Assembly (NCBI GenBank): GCA_036971475.1
Contig: JBAIZL010000002.1
Location: forward strand, 331,863,820 to 331,927,819
Source of the DNA: Prosapia bicincta
Taxonomy: Eukaryota > Arthropoda > Insecta > Hemiptera > Cercopidae
Direction of reading: 5' to 3'
Length of the DNA stretch: 64,000 nt
How positions within the stretch are numbered: the stretch's first letter is position 1; every line of letters begins with the position of its first letter. Below the pieces are notes generated by a model. That model did not search any database. It was given only the letters and a program-made list of their open reading frames with translations, and was not told the origin of the DNA. Below, one piece after another: positions 13,919-27,900 of this stretch. The translations under genes were made by a program, and so were the position numbers.

Positions 13919-16900
13919 TAGGATTGATTTTCATCATTGCTTCAAGTGAGGTTATTTACAGTGATATGTCACATACAAGACTAGACGTTGGTGCTATTCT
14001 AACATAATATTTATCGTTTCTCAAAACTTACAGAGTAAATAAAGTAAGTAAGATATTTATAGCCCATAATTTGACCTTCTGCCAAACGTTTTTTGTAAAA
14101 AATGGTAAATTTGTGGTGGTCTGAGATGGACTGTTTATTACTAGAGAGTGAAAGCGAGTGTAGTAACATTGTAAAGTTGCATATATGTACACAAAGAGTG
14201 CTTCAAATACAATCACAGTAAAATGAAATTCTAAATTTATAAAACCTTGTAAATATATGCAAATATCTTTTAAAATGAGTGAATTTTTGTGTTCATCTGA
14301 AAAATGTTCATCTTAATGGGAACCAATAAGCTAAACCAAACTTCGACCTATAAGTAAAATTGTATTGTTTTGACCAATAATTATTACAAATAATAATAAA
14401 AAGTTTTAATAAGGTTTAAATATTAAGGGAAAAAATTGCACCCTTATAAATATAATATTGTTTTTTTATGAGTGAGAATATTTAGTGCCAAAATACAGCT
14501 CAATTGACGAGATGAATTACATCGCAACTGCTGAGTGCCATGTCGCAAATCTAATTAGACCCTTAATAGGCTAATGAATTAAATATGTTAAAGTGAAATT
14601 GTATTTCTATTAGACAAATATTCTGGTGTTACAGAATATTTTTTGATGCATGTGATGGGATATTTCTAAACTATTGCTGGAAAGAAGAAGACTTAAAAGA
14701 GAGCTTGGAATGTGCAGGATCTAGAGCGAAGGATGTTTATGTTGGTATTGATGTATTTGGAAGGGGCTGTTATGGAGGTGGAGGCTTTAACAGTGTTAAG
14801 GTAAACAGATTTTGTGAATGTACTTGTAAAATGTCCGTATGTTTTATTCTTCCCAGTTTTTACGACTGATGATGGTCAAGATAAGGTCAGTCTCTATTTC
14901 CCCTTTTTTTCAAAATTTTTTAAATAAATTATTTTAATAGAAGTTAAATAAAGAGAAATGAATAGTTTGAATAGAAGCATGCATTGTTTTGTCTAAATTA
15001 CCCCATTTTATTGGGTCATATACTTATAAATTTAATTTACAATTTTCTGCTGAAGAGAAAATGAAAAAAAATTACAGGAAAGCCCAAATTTCTCTTGAAA
15101 TTTCTATCACATCTGCCATGTCTCTGTGCTAACCAATTCAGCAAGTTTTCTAATTCACTGTTTCTAGCAAATATTCATTTTAGCCATACATTAATAATTT
15201 TGTTTCTCCAGCTTCATATTTCAAATCCATTTAGTATATCATGTATTTTCCACACCATATAATGCTATACTCCAATTGTCAGTAATAGAACTTTTGGAAC
15301 TGGTAATAATAAAGTTCTTGTTGGCCCCTTAAAACAGTTTCTATTGCAATTTCGTGAAATTGAAAATATTACTTGAAAAAAATTCAACCTATTTTTAGGC
15401 AACTTGAGTGTAATTAAAGTGAAAGGGTTGTTATAACAAACATTGTTCGGTTTAGACATGAAGGCAGTGTAGAATAGGCAGTCTGACTAAAATATTATAA
15501 CATATATATTAAAAACCGTGTTTTATGAAAACATTAATAGTAAACAAACTGAATATGATGATTAATTTTACAGAACAATCTTTGAAGGATGAAAAATAGA
15601 TATAAATTAAAAAATTTTAATTAGATAATTTTTTAAAAGAGTTTTGATTTGAAAAAAATATATTGGATGATAAAATAAAATAATACTTATTTTATTTATT
15701 AATTTAATTCACATAACTAAAAAACAAGTATAAATGGGTAAAATTAAGAAAGCTGCTTGAAATTATTATTGTAGAAACATTAAATTAAGGTGATAAAATA
15801 AAATTTTAAAATATACACAAATTATTTGAATTTTAAAATAAATATCTTGAGAAATTTTGTTTATAGAAAATGTAATTTTAAATATAACTTGAAAAATGTA
15901 ACTTTTCTATAGTGAGCAGATTTTGTCATTTGCTGGTTATGTAAATGGCAATGTTTTTATGATGAATATTTAACTAGGCAATAAAAAAAGTCCTAAGAAT
16001 CATGGGAAATATAATAAAACTAGGCCCTAACACTCCAAAAATGAAAAATATTTAAATACCAGGAAATTTAAAAGTAACTCTACTTCACAAATTCATATAA
16101 AGTTTCATAAAACAAGCATTTTATTCTTAACCCTTAACTGACACCATACGTCTCAGAGACGGTCGCGAATTTAAAAACCCGTGTATCTTCCGCCTACGAA
16201 TTTTTTGTGCGTCCCCAACCCGTCTACCTTTCAGGTGAGTGGTATAGTTTGTTTAGTGAAGGTCCTGTTTGTTTTTGTCTGCGTTTGCCTTTTCCAAATC
16301 CATTTTAGTGTATTGCGTCCCATTCTCCCGTCTCTCAGACGTATCGTGTCTGTTAAGTAACATTATTCGTTCATTCCAAACTTTGTATATAGTGTTTTTA
16401 GTGTAAGAGTGTGCTTTTTTACGTTTCTTTTTTAATAAATATGGATTATCAAAACTCTGATAAACCTGGTCCATCACATGGAAGACCAATTATGAACTTA
16501 GTAACTGTGAATAGTGATGGGTTCAATAACGATCTTGAGAATTTGGTGTATGATGTTGTGGAAGGACCTTTAGAACCTGATACATACGACAGCGATATAG
16601 ATCCAGATTATCAATATGATAGCGAACACGATTCCGAATCAGAACAGGAGGTCGAAGAAAATGATGATGTGTACCAAGAGTAGTCTAACGAGCATCCAGG
16701 TGTGATAGATTCTTCTAGTATTGAGCCCCTGCTTCTAGAAGATGGTTTTTTCTATGGAAAAAAAATACGTAACAGAACACAATTTAAATGGAATAAAGTG
16801 CACCAGCCTCTAAATGTTAGAACAAGAAGACATAATATAATTGTGCAGTTACCAGGTGTAAAGCTCCTGTAAAAAAATTGGGAACTAACCCTACTGTTGA

Positions 16901-19900
16901 GGACGTGTGGGAACTTTTGTTTTCTAATGACATTTTGAATGAAATTATTATGTGGACAAACAAAAAGATTACTTTGATCAAGAGTAATTTTTCAAAACCT
17001 CAATCTTACTCATCTGATTTGTATATGATAGAGTTGAAAGGTTTCATCGGACTTTTGATATATACGGCTATTTTCAAATCTAGCAACGAGTCAATTGACA
17101 GTTTTTATTGTACTGATGGAACAGGTCGAGACATATTTCGTTGTACAATGTTCAGGAATAGATTTTTATTTTTATTGTTGGCATTACGATTTGACAACCC
17201 TGTTGATCGTGAGGGAAGGAAAGATGAGGACCCTACAGCTGCAGTTTCCAAAATATTTGATAAATTTTCTGAGAACTCCCGACTCCTTTATTCTCCTGGT
17301 CCAACGATGTGCGTTGATGAAATGCTGGTCTCTACGACATTGAAATAGCTTTACATTATCACAAATTACGATGTTTAGATTACAAAATAAATATTTTAAA
17401 GAAAAAACAATTTTCCGGTAAAGAAAATTGTTTTGTTAGTAATATTAAATTATTTTTAATCAATTTTAAGCATCACTTTGTAAAACGCACTAATATATTA
17501 AGATTGTGTCATTAAAATATGTTTTTAAAAGTGTTTAATGATCACTAATTCCAAAATACATAATGGTGTCTGTCAGACGTATGGTGTTTGTTAAGTCATG
17601 TTTTAACATAATGTTAGTTAAGGGTTAACTGAAACAATTACATTATTGTTTTTAAATAAAAACTTTTACAAAGTTTCTTTATAAAGTAGAACAGTACATT
17701 ACAATATAGCTATTTATGCTATTGTATACAATTAATAAAGCTAAACCATTTTTTGCATGAAATGAAGTACTAGTCCATATATCTTGCTTGGTAATGCATC
17801 AACATGCATGGTATAGAGGTATTAGTTATGAATAATTTTATAATAATTTTGTTTGATTTTGTATTATTGTTTATTAAACCTACTTGAAGAGATTTATTAA
17901 GAGTTTTTTTACAAAACTCAAAAAACAAAAAGTAAGTTTTAAAAAAAAACTCGTTAAATAACTTTTTTTATATTCATACTTTATATTGTGTTAGTTCAGA
18001 AGTTTAGACATTTTGTGAGAAATACACAACTTTTTTAATATAAATAAAACCCAACTTACAAATACTATACTATTTTTATTTTTGTAATGCAAACAGACAT
18101 TGACGTTGTATAATCCTACATCATATAAAAAGATACATTTTTAAAATACTTATGCTCTATGTTTCTTTTTTTTTTGTTGAGACAACAATTTGCTCCTAAA
18201 AATTGGTGTAGGATGGTAGGGGTACTTCACTAACAGAAATAATTAAATTGCACTATATACCTTTACAGTGCTTTAAGATAAATGTAAAAATGTAACAGTG
18301 ATGTTACTGCCTGTGGTTTGTAGCATGGCGACATGAATGTTGCGTCGCTACTGTTCAAAAAATTAAATTATTTAAAACAGTTTTACATCTATATCAGTTT
18401 TGCTTTAGCATTTAATACCATTAATTCTGAGTTGTTTCAGTACATAATTACAAATGAAAATTTCAATTTTCAAAACCTTAGATGGAAAGTTATATATATT
18501 AATTAAATTCCAAAACCTCCAATTCAGCCATACAACAAAGGTACCCTCCCAAGTAGTTATTACTATAAAGGATTTTTGATCCAGATGCCACAAGAGGAGC
18601 ATTTTTCAGAAAGAACTTTTAAGGATTTAGGGGATAGTTGAAAAGGACTCTGAAGATAATTATTAAAATGTGTGCAAAGTTTAGTATCAATCACTCATAC
18701 AGTTATTGGAAAAATGTTTGTTTAAAACATTAAATATTTTCATTATTATTTGGAGTTACTTTCCCAATCTTGGACTCAGATATGCTGGTTGATAAAGAAA
18801 CAATTTTAGTAAGCTGAAAGTAAGAACTATATTATAAAATATTAATTGTTGCCATGCTGTATGAGGCATTTAGGATGCAGGAGAGTAAGTAGAGTAAAGT
18901 ATGTTACCACTTTATAATAATTTATTATGTGTTTTATTTGACAAAATAAAATAAATTGTGACATTGGAACATTTAACTGTGTGCCACCAGTGATAGAATT
19001 AATTTGGGAGCATTACTAATTTAATATTATGCTTTATGTGACAAAAGTTACATTAATGTAAACTTTATAATTATAAACTATATTAATGTATAACTATGAC
19101 ATCAGAAAAAAAATTAATGGTGAGTAAAATTTATAATATTAATGAATCCGATTAGTTTACTTTATGTTGTAAAGTAAAACCCTTGCCATGAAAATGAAAA
19201 TTTCCTGTTTTGAAAAAAAAAATACTTGGAGTTATGATTCTTGAGTTCTTTTGGTACAGCAAAGTCTTTGGAAGACAACTCTGATGTTACTGCCAGTGCT
19301 ATACAAACCTAGATATAGTTGTTGACAGGTTATATCTTTCTTAGGTTATAGCATGACAGGTTATAGCACCTTTCTTGTTGCCATACCATATCAAAACAAT
19401 TCAGATAGTGTAGCTCATCTGAAACCATAAGATGAAAACAGCAAAAACACCAACAGCACATTTATAACTAGAAAGAAAATGGTTTTGTGTTTTGAAACGT
19501 GATTAACTTTCCTTTTTGAAGAAACAAATGGTTAGTTACTTGTACTGATTAGTTATTTTTTTACAACAATCAGAAATGTTACTTGACCTAACTTCTAATA
19601 ATAAGGCAGGTAAAAAATGTTTAAATTTGTATGACTAAGAAGGGGTATATTGAACTTTATACAGTCAAAATGAATAGTGTAAATTAATATATTTTAGTGT
19701 AGTGTTAACATTTGATTGTTATTTACAATAATCATATATGTGCAATAATATTCTGTTACATATTTTGTTAGATATATCTGCCCCTTAGGGCCAAATTAGT
19801 GATTGTTCGGTATGAGGACCACATTTTTGTTTAAAAAAAGAACAAAATTGTTGCAGTAAATTAACTGTTAGGAAAGGCGTTAGTATAGGGCATAAGAGGA

Positions 19901-22900
19901 AGAAAACTGAAGGACCACCAATTGCTTATAGCTAATTGGAAACTAAAATATAGAGTACTTATTGTAGTCTGGTACTCTGAATTTCTTACATTCCTGTTTG
20001 CACTCTTGTAACACATGTTGGGGTGATAGGGAAAGGAAAGATAGGTTTCCACCCTTATCACGATTGTCCACATACATAAACAAACTCACAAATAAGATAG
20101 CACACCAATTCAAAAAAGCAGGATACAATGTAGCTTACAGAACAACAAATAAAAGCCAAACGGCTATCAGACACAGCATTAATAACAATACCAACACATA
20201 CAATAACCCAGGAGTATACAAACTAAAATGCAACAACTGCAATAAGTTCTATATTGGACAAACAGGCAGATCTTTCGGCGAAAGATATAAAGAACACAAA
20301 AGGACACTAAACACTCATGCAAAAGTATGGAAAATAACATGAGCATCCTCCACACATGCAACAAAGGCTATAAATTAAACAAACTAGAACAGTTTGAAAT
20401 ATATAGACATAGCAACACACATAAAAATGACATCTTAAATGAACAAACACGGCACAGATCACACATACTCTTCGATCACATCACTTCTAACTTTCAAAAA
20501 AAGAGGAAGCACAACAGCAGCATTCCTAGCGGCAAAAATACGAGGCTGAAGAAGTCGTAAGATGAAAACGTTTCTTCCAATTGTAAGTTAACAATTAACA
20601 ACTTTTAGTTAACAAATGTCTGGTCGCAAGTAATAGCAAAAGTGTAATTTGTAAATATAACTATTCTATTATAAAAAGAATTAATACAATTTTTTAACAA
20701 AGTCTATTTACAAAATAGAAGATGATTGTCCAATGTTTATAAATGCAAGGTAGGTATTATGACTCATGCAGAAATTACCAAACAACACTTGTAGTCTTTT
20801 ATAAAAATGTGAACGGAGCATACTTTTGCTGTCGTGATAATGCAGAAATAGAATAGTTAATTTTTGGCGTACAGATTTCTATGCAACTCAGGCTCGCCAA
20901 CATTACTTCAAGGCGGGAAATTTTTAATCACTACTGAACATATTTAATTCTGTACAGTATTAGCATAGTTCAATATAATAAAACTAAACACTTTCAGAAA
21001 GAAAGTAACATTTTCTACCCTTACATTTTTTATCTTTCGACTCTAATACACCGTAAAAGTAATAATTTATAGGCTAAACTAGTGTATATAAGATAAATAT
21101 TTAAAGTAAAAATGCAATAGAATAATTATACACAATAATATTTTGGGAGATATTCTGATTTTTGCTATAATAGGCAAATTTCTACATATTACTTCATATA
21201 GACATCAACAGGAAGGTGAAAATCATGTCACCCTTACATACTTTTTTTAAAATTTCAAAACGATTCAGTTTTTATAAGACGATAAAAATATTTAAAATTC
21301 ATAGAGATTCCATAGGCTACACAATTACCGTTTAATTTAAACCAGTCGATTAGGCTTTGGCTTATTTAGAGTTATGTTTGTATATGATATATTTTAACAC
21401 TTACAGTTTGTCTAGTTTAGTTTTAAGTAAATTTGTTTACATTTCTTTTCCTTATAGTTACCATTTTTTATATCATTAATTTAAAATAATTTCAATATTA
21501 TGTACTTTTTCCAGTTACATATTCTGTACTATTACCATATTTCTTTTGGCCATTGCAGAATGTACTTTCTCTTTATTGTGAAATTTTCTTTTACATAAAA
21601 ATTTGTCTCTTTAAACTTTACTTTATTCACAGATTAGTTGTATTCTGAATATTAATGATCCTGATTTTTGGCCCAGTAAAAGTTAGTTTGGCCATATGAT
21701 TATGGTGCTTTTTTGATAATGTGTAAAGAATATGCTATCAGCTCACGTTGAAGATGGAAACAAATAATATAATTGTTTTTGTTAAGGCTCTAGAGGTGAT
21801 TCGAAATTTTGGTCTCTCTGCAGCAATCTTTGCTCCAGGCTGGACTCATGAGATGCAGTCAAAGAACAATGGTGATAATTTTATTTCCAGAGAATATAAA
21901 TTTTGGAGGAACTTGTGGCCATTCCAGTACACTTATGGTACATCTACTATTCCATTCAGAACTACATTCTGCCAAGGATTTGGGTTGAAGAAATATAAAA
22001 AAGGGAATATATGTGTGAGTATGTCAAATTAAATACAGTTTACAGATTAAGAATATATTTATCAAATAAATACCTAATCAGGACGTAAATGTTTTTCATA
22101 ACTTTAGTGAGATTTTTCATATCCAGAAGGCAATTTATTTTTCTATCTAATTACCATGTTGACTGGGTGATTTACTAATGTAACACATTGAACAGATGTT
22201 AATTTAAGGTATAAATATTTTTTTACATGTGAATATGTTTACAGTTTAGTTCTATTTTTAATATATGTATATACCACACAAGACTATACCCTTTCAAACC
22301 ATGTGCACCAATATTAACAGGCATACCTAAAGTCCACAATCCCGACACACCATTTAGACCACTAATAAATTTCACAACAGCACCATCTTACATAATCTCA
22401 AAAATACTAGACAAAATAATAAGATCTAAAATACATATCAACAACACATACAATATAAAAAATGGATACGAATTAATTAATAAAATAAAAAACATAAAAA
22501 CAAACAGCAACACAAAAATAATAAGTTATGACATAACTAACATGAACCCTAGCATCCCAATAGAAGAAACCATAGAAATAATAAAAAACAAACTAATACA
22601 CAATAACGAAAAAAGAAACACAATAGATAGTATCATTACGCTAACCAAACACATATGTAACCAAAATTACTTCCAATTTAACAATAAATACTATGAACAA
22701 ACAACTGGACTCCCCATGGGATCACCCATATCATCAGTCATGTCAGAAATATATCTACAACACATTGAACAAATAATAATTAAACCTATACTAAACACAC
22801 ACAATATTTCACTATGGACAAGGTATGTAGACGATATACTTGTAATATACCAACCTACCATTCACAACGAACACGTCATAATATTAAACAAACTAAATAC

Positions 22901-24357
22901 ATACAACGAAAACATACAATTCACCGTTGAAACAGAAACAAATAGAACAATCAACTTCCTCGACATTACTTTAGGTAGTTCCTTCCCTCAAACTGAAAGT
23001 TGTTCTTCTCGAGGATGAACCTGGTCAGGTTCACAAGAAAAGGTGTAGTGGGAGAAGGCTTGCCTGGGCGTTTGTTTAGAAAACTCTCTATTGCAGATAG
23101 GCCATGTGAATGAGGGATGTTGGTATAGAGAGAGGTGACATCTATGGTGACCAAAATAGTTACCTATTTTGGTACCTCTACCCCCGGTAGAGGTAGTCCT
23201 TCAAATAAAGGGAACAGCAATGGGTACCAGAATGGCACCATCGTACGCAAATCTGTACATGGGATTGTTGGAAGAAAGTTTTCTAAAGACACAAACACAC
23301 CAGCCATTATGTTGGTATAGATATATAGATGACATCTTCCTAATTTGGACACAGGGTGCTTCAACACTTGAGACATTTTTAGACAGCCTGACACAATTCT
23401 CCACACTTCAATTACCTGGAAGAAATCTACATCAGCCATCACCTTTTTGGATGTAGAGGTAACACTCCAGAATGGAAATATCAACACAGGAATTCACATC
23501 AAACCTACAAACCACCTACAATATCTCCATTTCGACAGCAAACACCCAATAAACATAAAACGATCCATTCCATACAGTCAAGCAATCAGGGGTAAGAGAA
23601 TCGGTTCGAATGATAGGGAATTGGAAGATTTTAATAGAAAGATATCAACAGCCTTCCAGAGAAGAGGATACCCAAAAAAACTCATTGAAAACCAAATTCA
23701 TTCAGCACAATCCTCGGTTCACCATAAACCACAAACAGAACAAAATAAACTGTCTTTAATAACAGACTACCATCCTGGTCTACATAAACTCAACAAGATA
23801 TTGAGAGATGGCTTCAAAATTCTTCATGCTTCCTTCCACACCAAAAATCTTTTCACCGATCCACCGCAAATTTGGTACAAGCAACCTCCCAACTTGAAAA
23901 ACATCTTAGTACATCCTAAACTACCAGACCCTGATGCCATGTAATAGACCTAGATGCAATACGTGTCCAATACACCCCTCAGCAAATAGATTCAACAGCC
24001 AAACAACAAAAATGGTCTTCAAAATACAGGGTCATCATAATTGTACATCGAAAAATGTCATATACCAGCTACAATGTAAACTTTGCTCAGCACAGTACAT
24101 AGGCCTGACCACGGATGGTCTGAATATCAGAATGAATGGCCACAGACATGATGTTAAAATTATGAACATGGATAGACCAACAGCTCAACATGCTGCGAGT
24201 CACAACATCACAACTTTTGATGACTGCTATACCACAAAAATAATTAAATCACTCCCCCCTGATTGCAATCCCTCAGAACTGAGAAGGTGGGAACTATCAT
24301 ACCAGTGGTATACCAAGTCCAGAGAATCCCCTAACCTCAACATCAAATAAATCCATT

Positions 24358-24402
<45 letters not shown>

Positions 24403-24718
24403 CTCCCCCAAATAGCCTTATCTCTTTTCCCCTGACAGACTTATATAAACTATAATCACTCATATGTTCATGGAAACAAAATATATATATCTTTAATCTG
24501 TGCATCTGTGACATCTGATTTCTACTCTACACAATCTGTGATTACAATTATTTTATTTCATTCTCTCATATTTCTTTTTGTGTTTTCTCTTCGATTGACA
24601 AAGACCACTGTGTGGTTGAAATATATCATTGTTTAAGTGCTTTTATGTGTTTCTATTTCAAGACTACAGAGTGGACTCTTACCAAGGTAAGTCTGTCAGT
24701 CTCCTAGTCCAAAAAATC

Positions 24719-24774
<56 letters not shown>

Positions 24775-24859
24775 GTTAATATATTACTATTTTTGAGTAA
24801 TTTTATCCACCGTTTATCCACAGTGCAACGGAAAAACAATGGATAATATTAAATATCAA

Positions 24860-24943
<84 letters not shown>

Positions 24944-27900
24944 TGATATGTATTCCTTCAGGGATGGAAAAATATGATGAATAGTCTGGAGTACATCCGT
25001 TCATTCTGCAGTCCATAAATTCGCAGTTCCGACGTTTCGCTAGAATCTCATCCAGCATTGACGAGTTGAACCCAACAACAGTAGAAGAGCGAGTTATATA
25101 CATATATAAATATGAGTGGTTTTGACCTTGGCCTGAAAAACCAGAACAGTAAATAATGTAAAATTACACAGTCTCTTAATAAAATGTTTATGTTGAATCA
25201 CATTTTTCAACAACAAATTGTCTTAATCAGTACCCATTATATATTCATTATCAGTTTCAGTGATGGCCAGTATGTGATAATCACTATATTAGACACATTG
25301 TCAAAACACATAGGACTGTGATTAAGTGTTTTAAAGTGGTATTGTTGTATGTTTAATTCCGCTATACATTTTATATTATAGTTTATAATTGAGGTTTGAT
25401 GTCATTAATTAAAAATATTTAAAATAGTTTAAATTAACATAATAAATCAAGAGGGTGAAACCCAAAACTAAGTTTGTTCTAACTTAAAGTATTTGAATGA
25501 TATTATTATAGTACACAATAATACTTGAAAATACACAACAGTAAACTTTCTATTTTATGTATTATAATCGGAAAAGAAAATTTCAATTATCAGCTTCAAT
25601 GATTTTTGGTTTACTCATTTAAAGATAAAACTGCTAAAATCATGGACGTAGAAAGTGAACAATTAATTAAAAACCTTCATTTTAAATTTAAAACAACATT
25701 TAATTCAGTCTTTTTTATAAATTTGAAAAAATTAACTTATAAAAAATATTTAAAAAACACTCTCACAATAATATATCCTTAATTTACAGTCAGAAAAACC
25801 ATGGTTTAACTTGAGGAAACAAAATTATCAGCCAACATGGTATACCTTCGAACATCTTCATGAAGACGAGGAAACCAGTCCATGTATTTCTCTGTATACA
25901 GAAGAAGCATATGAAGGTGGCAGTTGTCTGAAGTTATCTCCTTGTAATGAAAATAAGAGAATCAGGTAATTGAAGTAGCCCTTTATAGATTATTTACTTA
26001 GCTTCAACATGATCTATTTTGTATATTATACAGATGTGTTGAACATTTCTTCCATTCACTATTCCTTCTAATGTATCCTTCAGCAACAGTTTCTTCATAG
26101 AAACTTTCTTCAAATTCTTTTCCTTCTCTTAAAGCTATCTTCAAAATCTGTTTTTAATCAGCCACTCTTAGATCAAACATTAATCAACGCATGTAATTAT
26201 TGTTTTATTTTGGAATTTTTTGTTGAAATTTTAAACCAACAAAAATGTGTAACAATCAGGTATGAATTTCATGTTTGACTGTTATAAGCATCAACTTTTT
26301 AATTATACAACAAATATAAATTTTACTGAATAAATTTTGTATTACAGTAGAGCGTCAGTAATCCGGAAGTCAAAAATTCCGGAGCCTTGCAAAACCAGAT
26401 AGTGGTTTCAACGTGGACGGTATTCGCCATGAATAGCGAGGCACCAAGCGCTAACTAAGAGTTATCTTCAATTATAAATGCAAAGAGCATAAATCAATCC
26501 AGAAAAAATGCATCGTAACTAAATTTAAATATATTTAATCATGAATTAATTTTTTTAGGTTTGTATGTTCTACACATTAACCAATAACGTGTATTGTGGC
26601 CAATTTTCAAAATAATAAAATTTATTATTAAACTTAATCGTTAGCTAATTTGTCATATAACATGCTTTTGTTCAAAAAAACAATAAAAGACTTTTTCACT
26701 CAATAAGTCTGTACAGGCTTCCTGTGCTATGTATTAGTATGTGCATTATATGTTCATTCACTAAATTCTTTTGTTTTTTTTAAACCCTCTGATGTCTATT
26801 TTGTAAGAATTCCTGGTTGAATTCAAACGTACATAATACTCTAAGCATTAAAATGATTATAGCTAATGAAATATCAATAATACGCAATAGTTTAAAGATT
26901 GTGTGATAATTCGGATAAATCAGTAGTCCGTATGGGTTCCAGTCCCAATTAATCTGGATTTTCGAGCTCTACTATATTACATTTTCTGCACATATTATTT
27001 TTCTCTCACTGACAAAAAACAAAACAAAATAAATTTCTTGTTAAACATATGAATATAGAGGAAATGAATTTAGTGAAACTGTCATTAAGAAACACCTTAA
27101 ATTTGTATGACATATTTTTTTACAAGATAGGCAGAGATATTGGCTCCCCCAATAAAATTTTGAAAAGCTATTTAGATCTCGAGTTAGCTCTGTCATTATG
27201 TTTTAATACTTTCAAATTTTAATTTCAACCCGGGGTGGTTTATAAGGGTTGAAAAATTGATTAAAATCATAAATCATGTTTCAAAATGTTAAAGGATATT
27301 TATTCTACATAACTAAATAATATTTTCACCGATAGAGTGTTTAAATTACCCTTTTTTCAATTTCTTGCGGAAGGGGTAAATTTCACCCCTTGAATGGAAA
27401 AAGCGCAAGTCAGGCCCATGTCACGCTTGCAGTTAAAGATAAAATAAGCTTGACTGTAAATTTTCATGAAAATTGATTGAGGTTCAAAGAATTCTAAGGT
27501 AAGACATATTTTTACCTTCATTGACTGCAATATAATACTGAATATTAAATGTTTAAATATTTCATATTATTGACATCTATTAGTATATTGTTTTATTTAT
27601 AAACTATTGTGAGAAATGTATAAATATTTGACAGTCCATAAGCCTGGTTTATCAGGTGGCGTTTAGTTAAAAAAAATACTCTGTTCTGTACCTTTTCCTA
27701 TTTTGAGATCATATTCTGCATTGTTTAATTTTTTACTTCTATACTTTCACGAGAATATGCACTGGTGTATTTTGGTACTCACAGCTAAACGCGTGAAGCC
27801 AAATGTATTGTCTTTGAAGCCTGTAGTAAAACTGACCTTACTTGAAGTCTAACATCATACATAGACATTCTAGAGGTAGTGTTTGTAGCATTTTACATAT

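Noticed and set aside
21748..21786. ATG at 21748 as a start
   Set aside because: Intronic read-through. GH85 similarity begins at 21787 after an AG acceptor, in phase with the previous exon.
24227..24514. 95-codon minus-strand frame with a poly-Lys run
   Set aside because: Antisense of the PLE 3' end; the Lys run is the poly-T tract.
24849..25103. Open frame with a long IYIYIY run
   Set aside because: It is TA microsatellite read as codons. Only the PLE-like tail outside the repeat carries information. The same applies to frames at 31266-31451 and 59980-60195.
27641..27800. Short MITE
   Set aside because: The inverted ends are too imperfect and no target duplication could be defined.
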